NCBI RefSeq assembly: GCF_034314085.1
Contig: NZ_JAVIWI010000001.1
Location: forward strand, 372,001 to 436,000
DNA: 64,000 bases
Origin: Undibacterium sp. 5I1
Lineage (GTDB): Bacteria; Pseudomonadota; Gammaproteobacteria; Burkholderiales; Burkholderiaceae_D
Reading direction: 5' to 3'
Shown: positions 8,806 to 16,364 of the stretch, piece after piece
How the letters are laid out: the number at the start of each line of letters is the position of its first letter
How positions within the stretch are numbered: position 1 is the stretch's first letter
Program-made: the position numbers and the translations under genes
Notes under the pieces: model-generated
Databases searched by the model: none
The model's input: the letters and a program-made list of their open reading frames with translations, nothing else
What the model was told of the DNA's origin: nothing

Positions 8806-9264
8806 ATGTCGTTTTACGAAAAACTCCAAGCTTTGAATATTGAGTTACCAGCAGTCGCTGTGCCGGCCGCTGCGTATGTTATGTATGCACAAACTGGTAA
8901 CACTGTGTTTTTATCCGGTCATATCGCAAAAAAAGACGGCAAGGTATGGGTCGGCCAATTGGGCAAAAATATTAGTACGGAAGAAGGCAAAGCTGCTGCG
9001 CGTGCGGTGGCGATTGATTTGATTGCTACCCTGCAAGCAGCTTGTGGTGGCGACCTGAATCGCGTTAAACGGATTGTAAAAGTCATGAGTCTGGTCAATT
9101 CCACAGGCGACTTTACAGAACAGCATTTAGTCACAAACGGCGCGTCAGAATTGTTTGGTGAGATTTTTGGTGAACAAGGCAAGCATGCCCGTTCCGCTTT
9201 CGGCGTAGCACAAATCCCGATGGGCGCTTGCGTTGAAATTGAATTGATTGCTGAGATTGCCTAG
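8806..9264 (+). CDS. RidA/YjgF-family protein
   Basis: A 152-residue member of the RidA (Rid/YER057c/UK114) group, which deaminates reactive enamine and imine intermediates made by PLP enzymes. The visible signature is GDLNRVKRIVKVMSLVN and the C-terminal GKHARSAFGVAQIPMGACVEIE, where the arginine is the likely substrate-binding Arg. It is longer than the classic 128-residue RidA and belongs to the YjgH/Rid5-like group. ATG 8806 is chosen for the GGAAA upstream. The next gene is a PLP aminotransferase, which fits the role. Confidence 0.9.
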   Translation: MSFYEKLQALNIELPAVAVPAAAYVMYAQTGNTVFLSGHIAKKDGKVWVGQLGKNISTEEGKAAARAVAIDLIATLQAACGGDLNRVKRIVKVMSLVNSTGDFTEQHLVTNGASELFGEIFGEQGKHARSAFGVAQIPMGACVEIELIAEIA

Positions 9265-9376
9265 TTGGATCAACTCAAAATTACCTTAAGTGATTCAGAT
9301 TAATTTAGAGTAATGCAGACAATTGACCGATTATAAAAACAGTACAACATAAAAATACAGAGTGAATGAGACCAGT

Positions 9377-10570
9377 ATGAAACTTGAAAATCCTAGCCCC
9401 ATGCAGTGGAAATTTTCTGAGCGTGCAGAGCAGTTGCAAGGCTCCGTGATCCGTGAAATTTTGAAAGTCACGATGCGTCCAGAAGTGATTTCTTTTGCCG
9501 GTGGTTTGCCGTCACCAGAGACGTTTCCAATCGACCGTATGCGGGCAGCGTTTGATCTGGTTTTATCCAAGCAAGGAAAGTCGGCATTGCAATACGGACC
9601 GACCGATGGCTATGCGCCTTTGCGTCAATTCATCGCGGATTCTTTGTCCAACGATGTGACTAAAATTTCGCCAGAACAGATTTTGATGGTCTCGGGTTCA
9701 CAACAAGGTCTGGATTTGCTCGGTAAAGTGTTGATCGACAAGGGTAGCAAGATCTTGGTCGAGACACCGACTTACCTCGGTGCTTTGCAGGCGTTTTCTT
9801 TGTACCAGCCTGAGTATGTTTCTGTGGATGGTGATGTGCATGGTTTGTTGCCGTCGTCAGTTGCGGCAAAAGGACAGGGCGCGCGTTTATTGTATGCCTT
9901 GCCTAATTTCCAGAATCCGACCGGTTTGACGTTGTCAGTTGAACGTCGCTATAAGTTGGTCGACACCTGCGCACGTCTGGGTTTGCCTTTGATTGAAGAT
10001 AATCCGTATGGCGATTTATGTTACAGCGGTGAGCCTTTACCAAAAATGCTGACGATGAATCCCGATGGCGTGATCTACATGGGTTCGTTCTCCAAAATCC
10101 TTACGCCTGGTATTCGTCTCGGTTATGTCGTCGGTCCGGCGCCGTTGATCCGTAAATTAGAGCAAGCAAAACAGGCCGCCGATTTACATACATCGACATT
10201 AACTCAGATGGTCGTGTATGAAGTAATCAAAGATGGTTTCCTGGGTGAGCATATTCCAACGATCCGTAGCTTTTACTCCGGTCAATGCGATGTGATGCTG
10301 GCCGCGATGACAAAGCATTTTCCAGTCAGCGTGACATGGACGCGTCCAGAGGGTGGTATGTTTATCTGGGTGACCTTGCCTGCGCACGTCAATAGCAAAC
10401 AGTTATTGGATGAAGCGATTGCGCAGAATGTGGCATTCGTTCCTGGTGCGCCGTTTTATGCAGATAATCCGGCCACAAATACCTTGCGTTTGAGCTTTGT
10501 GACCGTATCGCCAGAGCGGATTAATGAAGGGATTGAGAAGTTGGGTAAATTGATTCAGTCTAAGTTGTAA
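9377..10570 (+). CDS. PLP-dependent aminotransferase (class I, LysN/2-aminoadipate type)
   Basis: A stand-alone fold-type I aminotransferase of the MocR-related group without an HTH domain, similar in style to 2-aminoadipate aminotransferase LysN. Motifs: ISFAGGLPSPETFP near the start, LQYGPTDGYAPLR, the PLP stacking and Asn region PNFQNPTGLTLS, IEDNPYGDL (Asp) and the Schiff-base lysine in YMGSFSKILTPGIRLGY. ATG 9377 gives 397 residues; a GTG at 9362 is the alternative. It follows ridA by about 110 bases and ends at a strong terminator. The true amino-acid substrate is unknown. Confidence 0.9.
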   Translation: MKLENPSPMQWKFSERAEQLQGSVIREILKVTMRPEVISFAGGLPSPETFPIDRMRAAFDLVLSKQGKSALQYGPTDGYAPLRQFIADSLSNDVTKISPEQILMVSGSQQGLDLLGKVLIDKGSKILVETPTYLGALQAFSLYQPEYVSVDGDVHGLLPSSVAAKGQGARLLYALPNFQNPTGLTLSVERRYKLVDTCARLGLPLIEDNPYGDLCYSGEPLPKMLTMNPDGVIYMGSFSKILTPGIRLGYVVGPAPLIRKLEQAKQAADLHTSTLTQMVVYEVIKDGFLGEHIPTIRSFYSGQCDVMLAAMTKHFPVSVTWTRPEGGMFIWVTLPAHVNSKQLLDEAIAQNVAFVPGAPFYADNPATNTLRLSFVTVSPERINEGIEKLGKLIQSKL

Positions 10571-10589
10571 TCTGAATCCAAGGTAAAAA

Positions 10590-10618
10590 AATGAGCCACA
10601 TCGGCTCATTTTTTTTTG
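10590..10618 (+). terminator. Rho-independent terminator after the aminotransferase gene
   Basis: The stem ATGAGCC (10591-10597) pairs with GGCTCAT (10603-10609) across a five-base loop and is followed by a run of eight or more T. An A-run lies on the left side, so it may also act on the opposite strand. Confidence 0.9.
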
Positions 10619-10675
10619 CGACTGAATAAGTCACGGTTTTACTATTTGGTCATATTAATTACCTTGTCAAGGTAT

Positions 10676-11356
10676 TCAATTTTTAAACAAACCCTCCCTG
10701 CAAATAAACTCCCTTATTTGCGTCACCCCATCACCCGTTTTTAAATTTGTAAAAATAAACGGACGATCACCACGCATACGTTTGGCGTCTTGCGCCATGA
10801 TGTCTAAGTTGGCTCCGACATGCGGCGCCAAGTCTGTTTTATTAATGATCAACAGGTCAGAGCGGGTTATGCCAGGGCCTCCTTTTCGCGGGATTTTCTC
10901 CCCACCAGCGACGTCGATGACATAGATCGTTAAGTCAGACAATTCGGGGCTAAAAGTTGCGGCCAGATTATCACCGCCAGATTCCACCAGAATTAAATCT
11001 AGGTTAGGGAAATCAGCGCACATTCGTGAGATTGCTTCCAGATTGATGGACGCATCTTCGCGGATCGCTGTGTGTGGACAGCCGCCGGTTTCTACGCCCA
11101 TCAAACGTTCTGCCGGTAAGGCATCTGCGCGTAACAGGATTTCCATATCTTCTTTGGTGTAGATGTCGTTAGTGATGACCGCCATCTCGTAGTCGTCACG
11201 CATGGCCTTACATAACATTTCACACAGTGCCGTTTTGCCCGAACCTACCGGGCCGCCGATGCCGACGCGCAATGGATTTGATGCTTGTGCACTTATTTTT
11301 GAATTGGTTTGCGTGTTGATTTGAGTACTGATTTGGGTATTGAAATCGGAATTCAT
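10676..11356 (-). CDS. ureG: Urease accessory GTPase UreG
   Basis: SIMIBI GTPase that drives nickel delivery into urease with UreE, UreF and UreD/H. Motifs: P-loop [21 protein letters not shown], the metal-binding CPH in [25 protein letters not shown] and the G4 motif NKTDLAP. ATG 11356 is chosen (226 residues): it has GAGAG upstream and the longer frame would overlap ureF by 83 bases. The first 25 residues are an unusual Gln/Thr/Ser-rich tract made of near-repeats before the conserved LRVGIGGP start. Last gene of the ureEFG cluster; no ureABC lies in this window. Confidence 0.95.
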   Translation of the reverse strand: MNSDFNTQISTQINTQTNSKISAQASNPLRVGIGGPVGSGKTALCEMLCKAMRDDYEMAVITNDIYTKEDMEILLRADALPAERLMGVETGGCPHTAIREDASINLEAISRMCADFPNLDLILVESGGDNLAATFSPELSDLTIYVIDVAGGEKIPRKGGPGITRSDLLIINKTDLAPHVGANLDIMAQDAKRMRGDRPFIFTNLKTGDGVTQIREFICREGLFKN

Positions 11357-11399
11357 ATGGACTCTCAAAAATTTAAATTCGGTAAGTATGATGTTGGCG

Positions 11400-12095
11400 T
11401 TAGGAGCGATATAGACGGCTATATTGCACTTCATGTTGCATCGATAGCAGAGATAATCCTGGCGCCCAGCTGGATAATTCATCGTCGTTCAGAGTTTGCG
11501 CGGTTTTTGCCGCCGCCTCTAATGCCTCAGTCAAACTGAGTAACAGGGCTTGTCCCGCGACTTGTCCCAGTGGCACGGATTTGACGCACACTAGCACCTG
11601 ATTTTCTGCCCATGAAAATAACATGCCGAGTAATGCTGCCTCGGCAGGTACTTTCAACGCAACCGCACTGCAAGCTAATGCAGTCGGAAAGGGTACTTCG
11701 GCCAGACTTTGCAAACACGCAAGCAATGCCGGATCAACTTGGCTATCGTCCAGTTTTAAATCTACCAATAGCTTGCCGAGTGAATAGCCCATTTGTACTG
11801 TCTCCGCCCGAAATTCTGCAGTATCTCGCGCGGCTAAAAACCGTTCTGTCCACAGACTGACCGCAGCCTGATCGCGTTTTTCAAAAGCGTGCAGCAGTCG
11901 CCACAAAATCGGCGCTTCAAAACAGGCTAGCACCTCGACTAATTGCTGCGATATCCATAGTCTGGCAGTGGCTGAATTTTTCACCAGACCTTGTTCAATC
12001 GCACTCTCTAAGCCTTGAGAATAGCTATATGCGCCAACCGGCAGAGAAGGGCTGGCCAGTTGCAGCAAGTGCAGCAATGCAGTGGTTTGTATCAT
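11400..12095 (-). CDS. ureF: Urease accessory protein UreF
   Basis: All-helical urease maturation factor of 231 residues that bridges UreG and the UreD-bound apo-urease. Recognised from [29 protein letters not shown] at the N-terminus, the [14 protein letters not shown] segment, and [15 protein letters not shown] at the C-terminus, all typical of UreF. It lies 13 bases after ureE and 43 before the preferred ureG start, so the three are co-transcribed. Confidence 0.96.
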   Translation of the reverse strand: MIQTTALLHLLQLASPSLPVGAYSYSQGLESAIEQGLVKNSATARLWISQQLVEVLACFEAPILWRLLHAFEKRDQAAVSLWTERFLAARDTAEFRAETVQMGYSLGKLLVDLKLDDSQVDPALLACLQSLAEVPFPTALACSAVALKVPAEAALLGMLFSWAENQVLVCVKSVPLGQVAGQALLLSLTEALEAAAKTAQTLNDDELSSWAPGLSLLSMQHEVQYSRLYRS

Positions 12096-12107
12096 TAGCT
12101 GGCAGTG

Positions 12108-12662
12108 TTAGTTTTTGTCAGAGGGACGATGTATTTTTTGACGTAGCGGGATAGGTGCAAGTGGATTGTTCGGATGACCGTCGTCGCCATGATGATGACC
12201 ACCGCCATAGGCACCGGCTTCTGGCTCAAATGCAGCAAGTTCTTCCTCTACCTGAGCGCCCAAACCTTCTAACATCTCTTTAAGTACATTGTCGTGACGG
12301 ATACGTAAAAAACCATCACCAACCTGAGCTTGTGTGTGCCGGTTACCTAAATGGAACGCACAGCGCAACAAAGCCTGGGCCGAATCGCAAACGACTTTAT
12401 AAGTCGGTTCTGCCGCAGCGACGATTTTGACGACGAAGCCGTCTTCGCTAGTGATCAGATCGCCATCGCGCAAGACGCTACCACGCACCGTGAGTAAGGC
12501 AATATCCTCGCCTGAAGTGAGGGTAGCGCGAAAGCGACTTTTTTCGCGTATCTGAAAAGGTAAAACTAATTCGCCATCGATATGATCTGTGTGTTGAATT
12601 TTTGTGTGCAGGGTACGCATGAGTTTGCTATAACGAAAGCTGGGATGTTTTTCGGTGCGCAT
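12108..12662 (-). CDS. ureE: Urease accessory protein UreE (nickel metallochaperone)
   Basis: Nickel chaperone that hands Ni to UreG and urease. It shows a UreE N-domain (ELVLPFQIREKSRFRATL, the DGDLITSEDG strand), the LGNRHTQAQ motif with the metal-binding His, and a His-rich tail GGGHHHGDDGHP. Two starts are possible: ATG 12662 (184 residues) or ATG 12620, where the family-typical MRTLHTKI begins; the second agrees better with the family, and neither has a good ribosome-binding site. Upstream, where ureC is expected, there is instead a transposase gene at 12850, so the operon may be truncated. Confidence 0.95.
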   Translation of the reverse strand: MRTEKHPSFRYSKLMRTLHTKIQHTDHIDGELVLPFQIREKSRFRATLTSGEDIALLTVRGSVLRDGDLITSEDGFVVKIVAAAEPTYKVVCDSAQALLRCAFHLGNRHTQAQVGDGFLRIRHDNVLKEMLEGLGAQVEEELAAFEPEAGAYGGGHHHGDDGHPNNPLAPIPLRQKIHRPSDKN

Positions 12663-12849
12663 GTTTTTTGCATTGCGCTTCTATAGTGCTATTGTGTTCG
12701 TGTTTCATCAAAATATTTTATAAAAACAGAGGTTCTTGCAAAACGAAACACCGGAGAGTAATTTTATTGCGAGAAGCGCAAAATAGATGAGAAAGGAGCG
12801 GCCATTTCTGGCAAGATGAAAGTGACTAAACAACCATCTGCGCTCCGCT

Positions 12850-13968
12850 ATGAATCCTACACAACGCCTGCTGATAATGCAACGCTGGAATTTACTGCAA
12901 CACGATTTGCTACCGGAGATAAAACAGCAATGCGGGTCACTGACGCCGAAGCTGGAAAAATTGATTCATGTACTAGACTGGGTGCGCATCGAAGAATTTG
13001 TGTCGGACCAATGGCAAGGGATAGGACGCAAACCGCATGACCGTGGTGCATTGGCCAGCGCCTTCATCGCCAAAGCTGTGTTGGGGCTCAATACAACAGC
13101 GGCCTTAATAGAACGATTGACGATGGATCGCAGTTTAAAACGGCTGTGCGGCTTTGAGATGTGGAAAGAAGTTCCGAATGAAGCCACTTTTTCGCGCGCC
13201 TTTGGCGAATTTGCCCAAGCCAAATTAGCGGAGAAAGTGCACGAAGCGCTGATCAAGAGTTATTTAGGCGACAGCCTCATTGGACACATCAGCCGTGACG
13301 GCACGGCGATTGCGGCGCGCGAGAAGCCGAAGAAACACATGAAAGTTGTTTCCGTAGAAAAGGCCCAAAAGCAGCGCCGTGGACGGCCAAAGAAAGGCGA
13401 GATAAGGCCGCCAAAGGAAGAGAAAGTGACCAAGATAGGCTGGCAGTTGACGCAAACTTTACCGAGCATCGTCAATGCTTTACCCAAAGAGTGTGACCGC
13501 GGCACTAAATGCAATGCGCAAGGTTATAAAGTGAGTTGGAACGGCTACAAGCTGCATATCGACACCGCTGACTGCGGCGTTGCCATCAGTGCGCTATTGA
13601 CCAGCGCCTCGGTGCACGATAGTCAAACGGCGGTGCCGTTAGCAACGATGACGGCCGCACGAGTAACGAATTTGTACGATTTGATGGATGCAGCGTATTG
13701 CAGTGAAGAGTTAAGGGCACACAGCAAAAGTCTTGGCCACGTGCCATTAATTGATCACAACGCACGCGGCGGGGAGAAGAAACCGTTCGCCCCGCATGAA
13801 CAACAGCGTTATAAAGAACGCACGCAAGCTGAACGTACCAATGGCAGGCTGAAAGACGAATTTGGTGGCACGACAGTACGGGTGCGTGGTAGCGAAAAAG
13901 TGATGTCGCATTTGATGTTTGGTTTATTGGTATTGACCGCAGATCAGTTGATGCGTTTATTTACGTAA
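12850..13968 (+). CDS. DDE transposase of an insertion sequence (IS4/IS5-type)
   Basis: A full-length transposase of 372 residues with the DUF772-like N-terminal domain (KPHDRGALASAFIAKAVLG, LTMDRSLKRLCGFE) and a DDE catalytic domain: first Asp in SRDGTAIAAREK, second in LYDLMDAAYCSEE, and the third acidic residue in the YREK signature Y-x2-R-x3-E-x6-K (YKERTQAERTNGRLK). A basic insert KQRRGRPKKGEIRPPKEEK lies after the first Asp. Terminal inverted repeats and target duplication could not be identified by eye, so the element ends are unknown. It is divergent from ureE, 187 bases away. The frame is intact and may be active. Confidence 0.93.
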   Translation: MNPTQRLLIMQRWNLLQHDLLPEIKQQCGSLTPKLEKLIHVLDWVRIEEFVSDQWQGIGRKPHDRGALASAFIAKAVLGLNTTAALIERLTMDRSLKRLCGFEMWKEVPNEATFSRAFGEFAQAKLAEKVHEALIKSYLGDSLIGHISRDGTAIAAREKPKKHMKVVSVEKAQKQRRGRPKKGEIRPPKEEKVTKIGWQLTQTLPSIVNALPKECDRGTKCNAQGYKVSWNGYKLHIDTADCGVAISALLTSASVHDSQTAVPLATMTAARVTNLYDLMDAAYCSEELRAHSKSLGHVPLIDHNARGGEKKPFAPHEQQRYKERTQAERTNGRLKDEFGGTTVRVRGSEKVMSHLMFGLLVLTADQLMRLFT

Positions 13969-14370
13969 CAGCTTTGCTTTTAAAGAGTCGAAAAAAACAA
14001 CGTTTCCCAACGTTCATAGGGGCAGTGATGGTCACATAGGGATTGACACGCCATAAAACGATAATCCGGCACAAATTCATGTCACATGTGCCGCTTCAAA
14101 CAAGAAAACCAATCGCAACAGTGGCCACACCCATGCTCGACTTTACTGGTTTGGGTATTTTGCAAGAAGCTCAACAAATTATAAAAATAATTCTTAAAAA
14201 AGGTATGCACATTGTATGCCATGCCTTTTACATAAAATGACGGCGCTCTGTGCCGTGTTTTACCTGAACTGGCTTATACGACGACAAAGCTGACATGCTT
14301 GTTATTGATGATGCCGTATTACTGGAAGTTCTTCGCTTTTCCATCCTTTAATTTATCCGGGAGTTCTAAC
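13969..14370. other. Region right of the transposase gene
   Basis: About 400 bases with no supported gene. It presumably contains the right end of the insertion sequence (AACGTTTCCCAACGTT is a small palindrome at about 13999-14014) and the promoter of the next gene. The 65-residue frame at 14043-14240 has no supporting feature. Confidence 0.4.
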
Positions 14371-14985
14371 ATGAAAAAAAACGCCTTAATTTTCCCTGTG
14401 TTGTTCCTGCTACTTTCAAGTGTAAACATAGGTGCTCATGCACAAACAATCAGTTCTAAGCAGCAATATACCGAAGATACTAAAAGAGCGGCAACTCGAT
14501 ATGCTGATGATAAAAAGTTGTGTGCAGAAGAGAGTACATCCGCTTCGCGCATGCAATGTCTGCGGGATGCCAAGACCGAATATAACAATGCATTGGCTAC
14601 CGCAAAATCGAATATGCAGGCAGTCACCGTATCAACCAAGTCGGGCGCAAGCTGCGCTGGCTGCGGTCGTGTGCTATCGGTCAATGTGAGTGATAAAGAG
14701 GGAGAAGGCAGCGCTTTAGGATTAATTGCCGGCGGTGTGGCCGGTGCACTATTAGGTAATCAGGTCGGTAATGGCACCGGGCGCGATCTGGCAACGGTTG
14801 CTGGTGCAGCTGGCGGTGCCTATGCTGGTCGTAAAATTGAGCAAAAAGCAAAATCGTCCAAAGTCTGGGCAGTCGCAGTGCAATATGATAATGGCGATAA
14901 AAACACTTTTAATTTCGACCATGATCCAGGATTCGGTAGCGGTGATCTGGTCAGAAACAGTGGCGATAGCATTATCCGCCGTTAA
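14371..14985 (+). CDS. Exported glycine-zipper 2TM protein
   Basis: A 204-residue exported protein. A signal peptide is clear (MKKNALIFPVLFLLLSSVN, cleaved near AHAQ). Residues 25-80 are charged and helical with two cysteines; a CAGCG motif is at about 94-98; a glycine-zipper 2TM segment follows (SALGLIAGGVAGALLGNQVG and then VAGAAGGAYAGRKIE) and the C-terminus has an AVAVQYDNGDKNTFNF strand. The family resembles the rickettsial 17-kDa surface antigen and SlyB-like envelope proteins. ATG 14371 is preceded by GGGAG. Specific role unknown. Confidence 0.8.
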   Translation: MKKNALIFPVLFLLLSSVNIGAHAQTISSKQQYTEDTKRAATRYADDKKLCAEESTSASRMQCLRDAKTEYNNALATAKSNMQAVTVSTKSGASCAGCGRVLSVNVSDKEGEGSALGLIAGGVAGALLGNQVGNGTGRDLATVAGAAGGAYAGRKIEQKAKSSKVWAVAVQYDNGDKNTFNFDHDPGFGSGDLVRNSGDSIIRR

Positions 14986-15356
14986 TTTTTTGAGTATTCT
15001 TGTTAGCGACTTACGCAAATTTGCAGAGATGATCAAGCGAGGTGATTTGCGTAGGCTGGAGATGGGCAGAGTATTTTCAATCGATAATGTAACCAGAGCC
15101 TTCGTGGATACTAATAAGCTCACAAGGTTTGCTCTATTGACAGGAGCGAGGGCTAAGCTTGCTTACAGGTCTTGGTTGGGGTCATCATGGGATCGCCAAT
15201 AGTGGCGAAACTAACTTTACATTTCAGTTTTCTATCTTGCTCATTTTCGTTGCTTCTTAGTATTTTATTGCCCTACGCCTAGATCGTTCTTGTAAATACC
15301 AAATCCAGTCGTTAGACTAGACGCTCATTATCCCAATAAAAACAAGGGACTGCTCA
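14986..15356. other. Intergenic region with a repeat remnant
   Basis: About 370 bases without a credible gene. The left part holds a remnant of the ACTTACGCAAA element (about 15007-15058). The right part presumably carries the promoter of the solute-binding-protein gene at 15357. Confidence 0.4.
15007..15058. repeat. Remnant of the ACTTACGCAAA inverted-repeat element
   Basis: CGACTTACGCAAAT at the left and ATTTGCGTAGG at the right form an inverted pair of about ten bases, matching the ends of the complete element at 53720-53873. The interior is not obviously related, so this is at most a reduced copy. Confidence 0.45.
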
Positions 15357-16178
15357 ATGTTAAGCTACAAGCAAATACAGCCGCTGTCAGGACTAAAGTT
15401 GTTCAGTGTTCTCGCCTTGGTTTGCGCCTGTTTTTCTGGTTCAAATGCGCAAGCTGAATCGTGTAAAGCGTTGATTGCAGCAGGCAATCCAGAATATCCT
15501 CCTTATTTATGGCGTGACCCCAGCGATGAAAGCAGGTTAATCGGTGCAAATGCCGATTTAATGCAGTTATTATCAAAAGAGTTAGGCATACCGATTGAAG
15601 TCAAGTATGTTGGTACTTGGGGGCGCGTGCAGGAGGAGGCTAAGCTTGGTCGTATTGACTTGATTGCGGGAGCTTTTTTCACTCAACCCAGACTGGATTA
15701 CATGGATTATTTTTATCCGGCTTTCCGTGAAACGCATTCTGTAATCTGGACAAAAGCAAATAGGTCTCTCAACTATAAGAAGTGGAGCGATCTACAGGGC
15801 AAACAGGGAGTCACGGTGATCAATAATAGCTTCGGTGACGATTTCGATCATTATGCTAAGGAATCATTGAAAATAGCTACCGTTGCTAGTCTGGAATCAG
15901 CATTAAAAATGTTGACTTTATCGCGCTCAGATTATCTGATTTATGAGGAAGATCCAAGCCTCGCCTACGTGGCTAAGCTGAATATCACCGGCTTAAAAAT
16001 AGTCACGCCAGCGATTAGTAATGAGGGCTTATTTTTAACTTTCTCGCACAAATCGCCATGTAATACCGGAGAAATGCGCGGGCGCGTTGCGAAGGCAATG
16101 ATCAAATTGACCAAGCAGAATGTGATGGATAAATTAATTGAAAATAACATTCAGCTCTGGCGTAAAAAAAGTGACTGA
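15357..16178 (+). CDS. Periplasmic solute-binding protein, family 3 type
   Basis: A 273-residue exported protein with a signal peptide (hydrophobic residues 12-30, cleavage near NAQAES) and an SBP_bac_3 domain: AAGNPEYPPYLW at the ligand strand, IGANADLMQLLSKELGI, then LGRIDLIAGAFFTQPRLDYMDY, the standard amino-acid-binding pattern. No permease or ATPase is nearby; instead a sensor histidine kinase follows 187 bases downstream on the same strand. It may therefore act as a periplasmic sensor partner or an orphan binding protein. Ligand unknown. The start has GGGA upstream. Confidence 0.8.
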   Translation: MLSYKQIQPLSGLKLFSVLALVCACFSGSNAQAESCKALIAAGNPEYPPYLWRDPSDESRLIGANADLMQLLSKELGIPIEVKYVGTWGRVQEEAKLGRIDLIAGAFFTQPRLDYMDYFYPAFRETHSVIWTKANRSLNYKKWSDLQGKQGVTVINNSFGDDFDHYAKESLKIATVASLESALKMLTLSRSDYLIYEEDPSLAYVAKLNITGLKIVTPAISNEGLFLTFSHKSPCNTGEMRGRVAKAMIKLTKQNVMDKLIENNIQLWRKKSD

Positions 16179-16311
16179 GGTGTTCAAGACGCTACGCATA
16201 TATCTGAGTGAATGTCTGTTAATCAGGCTCTTTTTGCAAAAATAGCTAACGGCGAACTCTGCAAAATTCGGTGAATGCCAGTCGTTTCCTTGCAGCGAAA
16301 ATAAAACTGTA

Positions 16312-16337
16312 TATGGCAACTGGCTATGGCAACTGGC
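16312..16337 (+). repeat. 13-bp tandem duplication at the kinase start
   Basis: Two perfect adjacent copies of TATGGCAACTGGC (16312-16324 and 16325-16337), followed by a second short doublet of AACTCTATAAGC-type sequence. They cover the upstream start candidates of the histidine kinase gene. Confidence 0.85.
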
Positions 16338-16364
16338 AACTCTATAAGCAACTCTACAAGGCTC

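Noticed and set aside
12816..13040. 74-residue frame overlapping the transposase start
   Set aside because: It overlaps the N-terminal coding region of a complete transposase and has no family resemblance.
13999..14014. Palindrome AACGTTTCCCAACGTT as IS terminal repeat
   Set aside because: No matching sequence was found on the left side of the transposase gene, so it was not called a terminal inverted repeat.
14771..15202. 143-residue plus-strand frame overlapping the glycine-zipper gene
   Set aside because: Shadow frame of the glycine-zipper gene that runs into intergenic sequence containing a repeat remnant.
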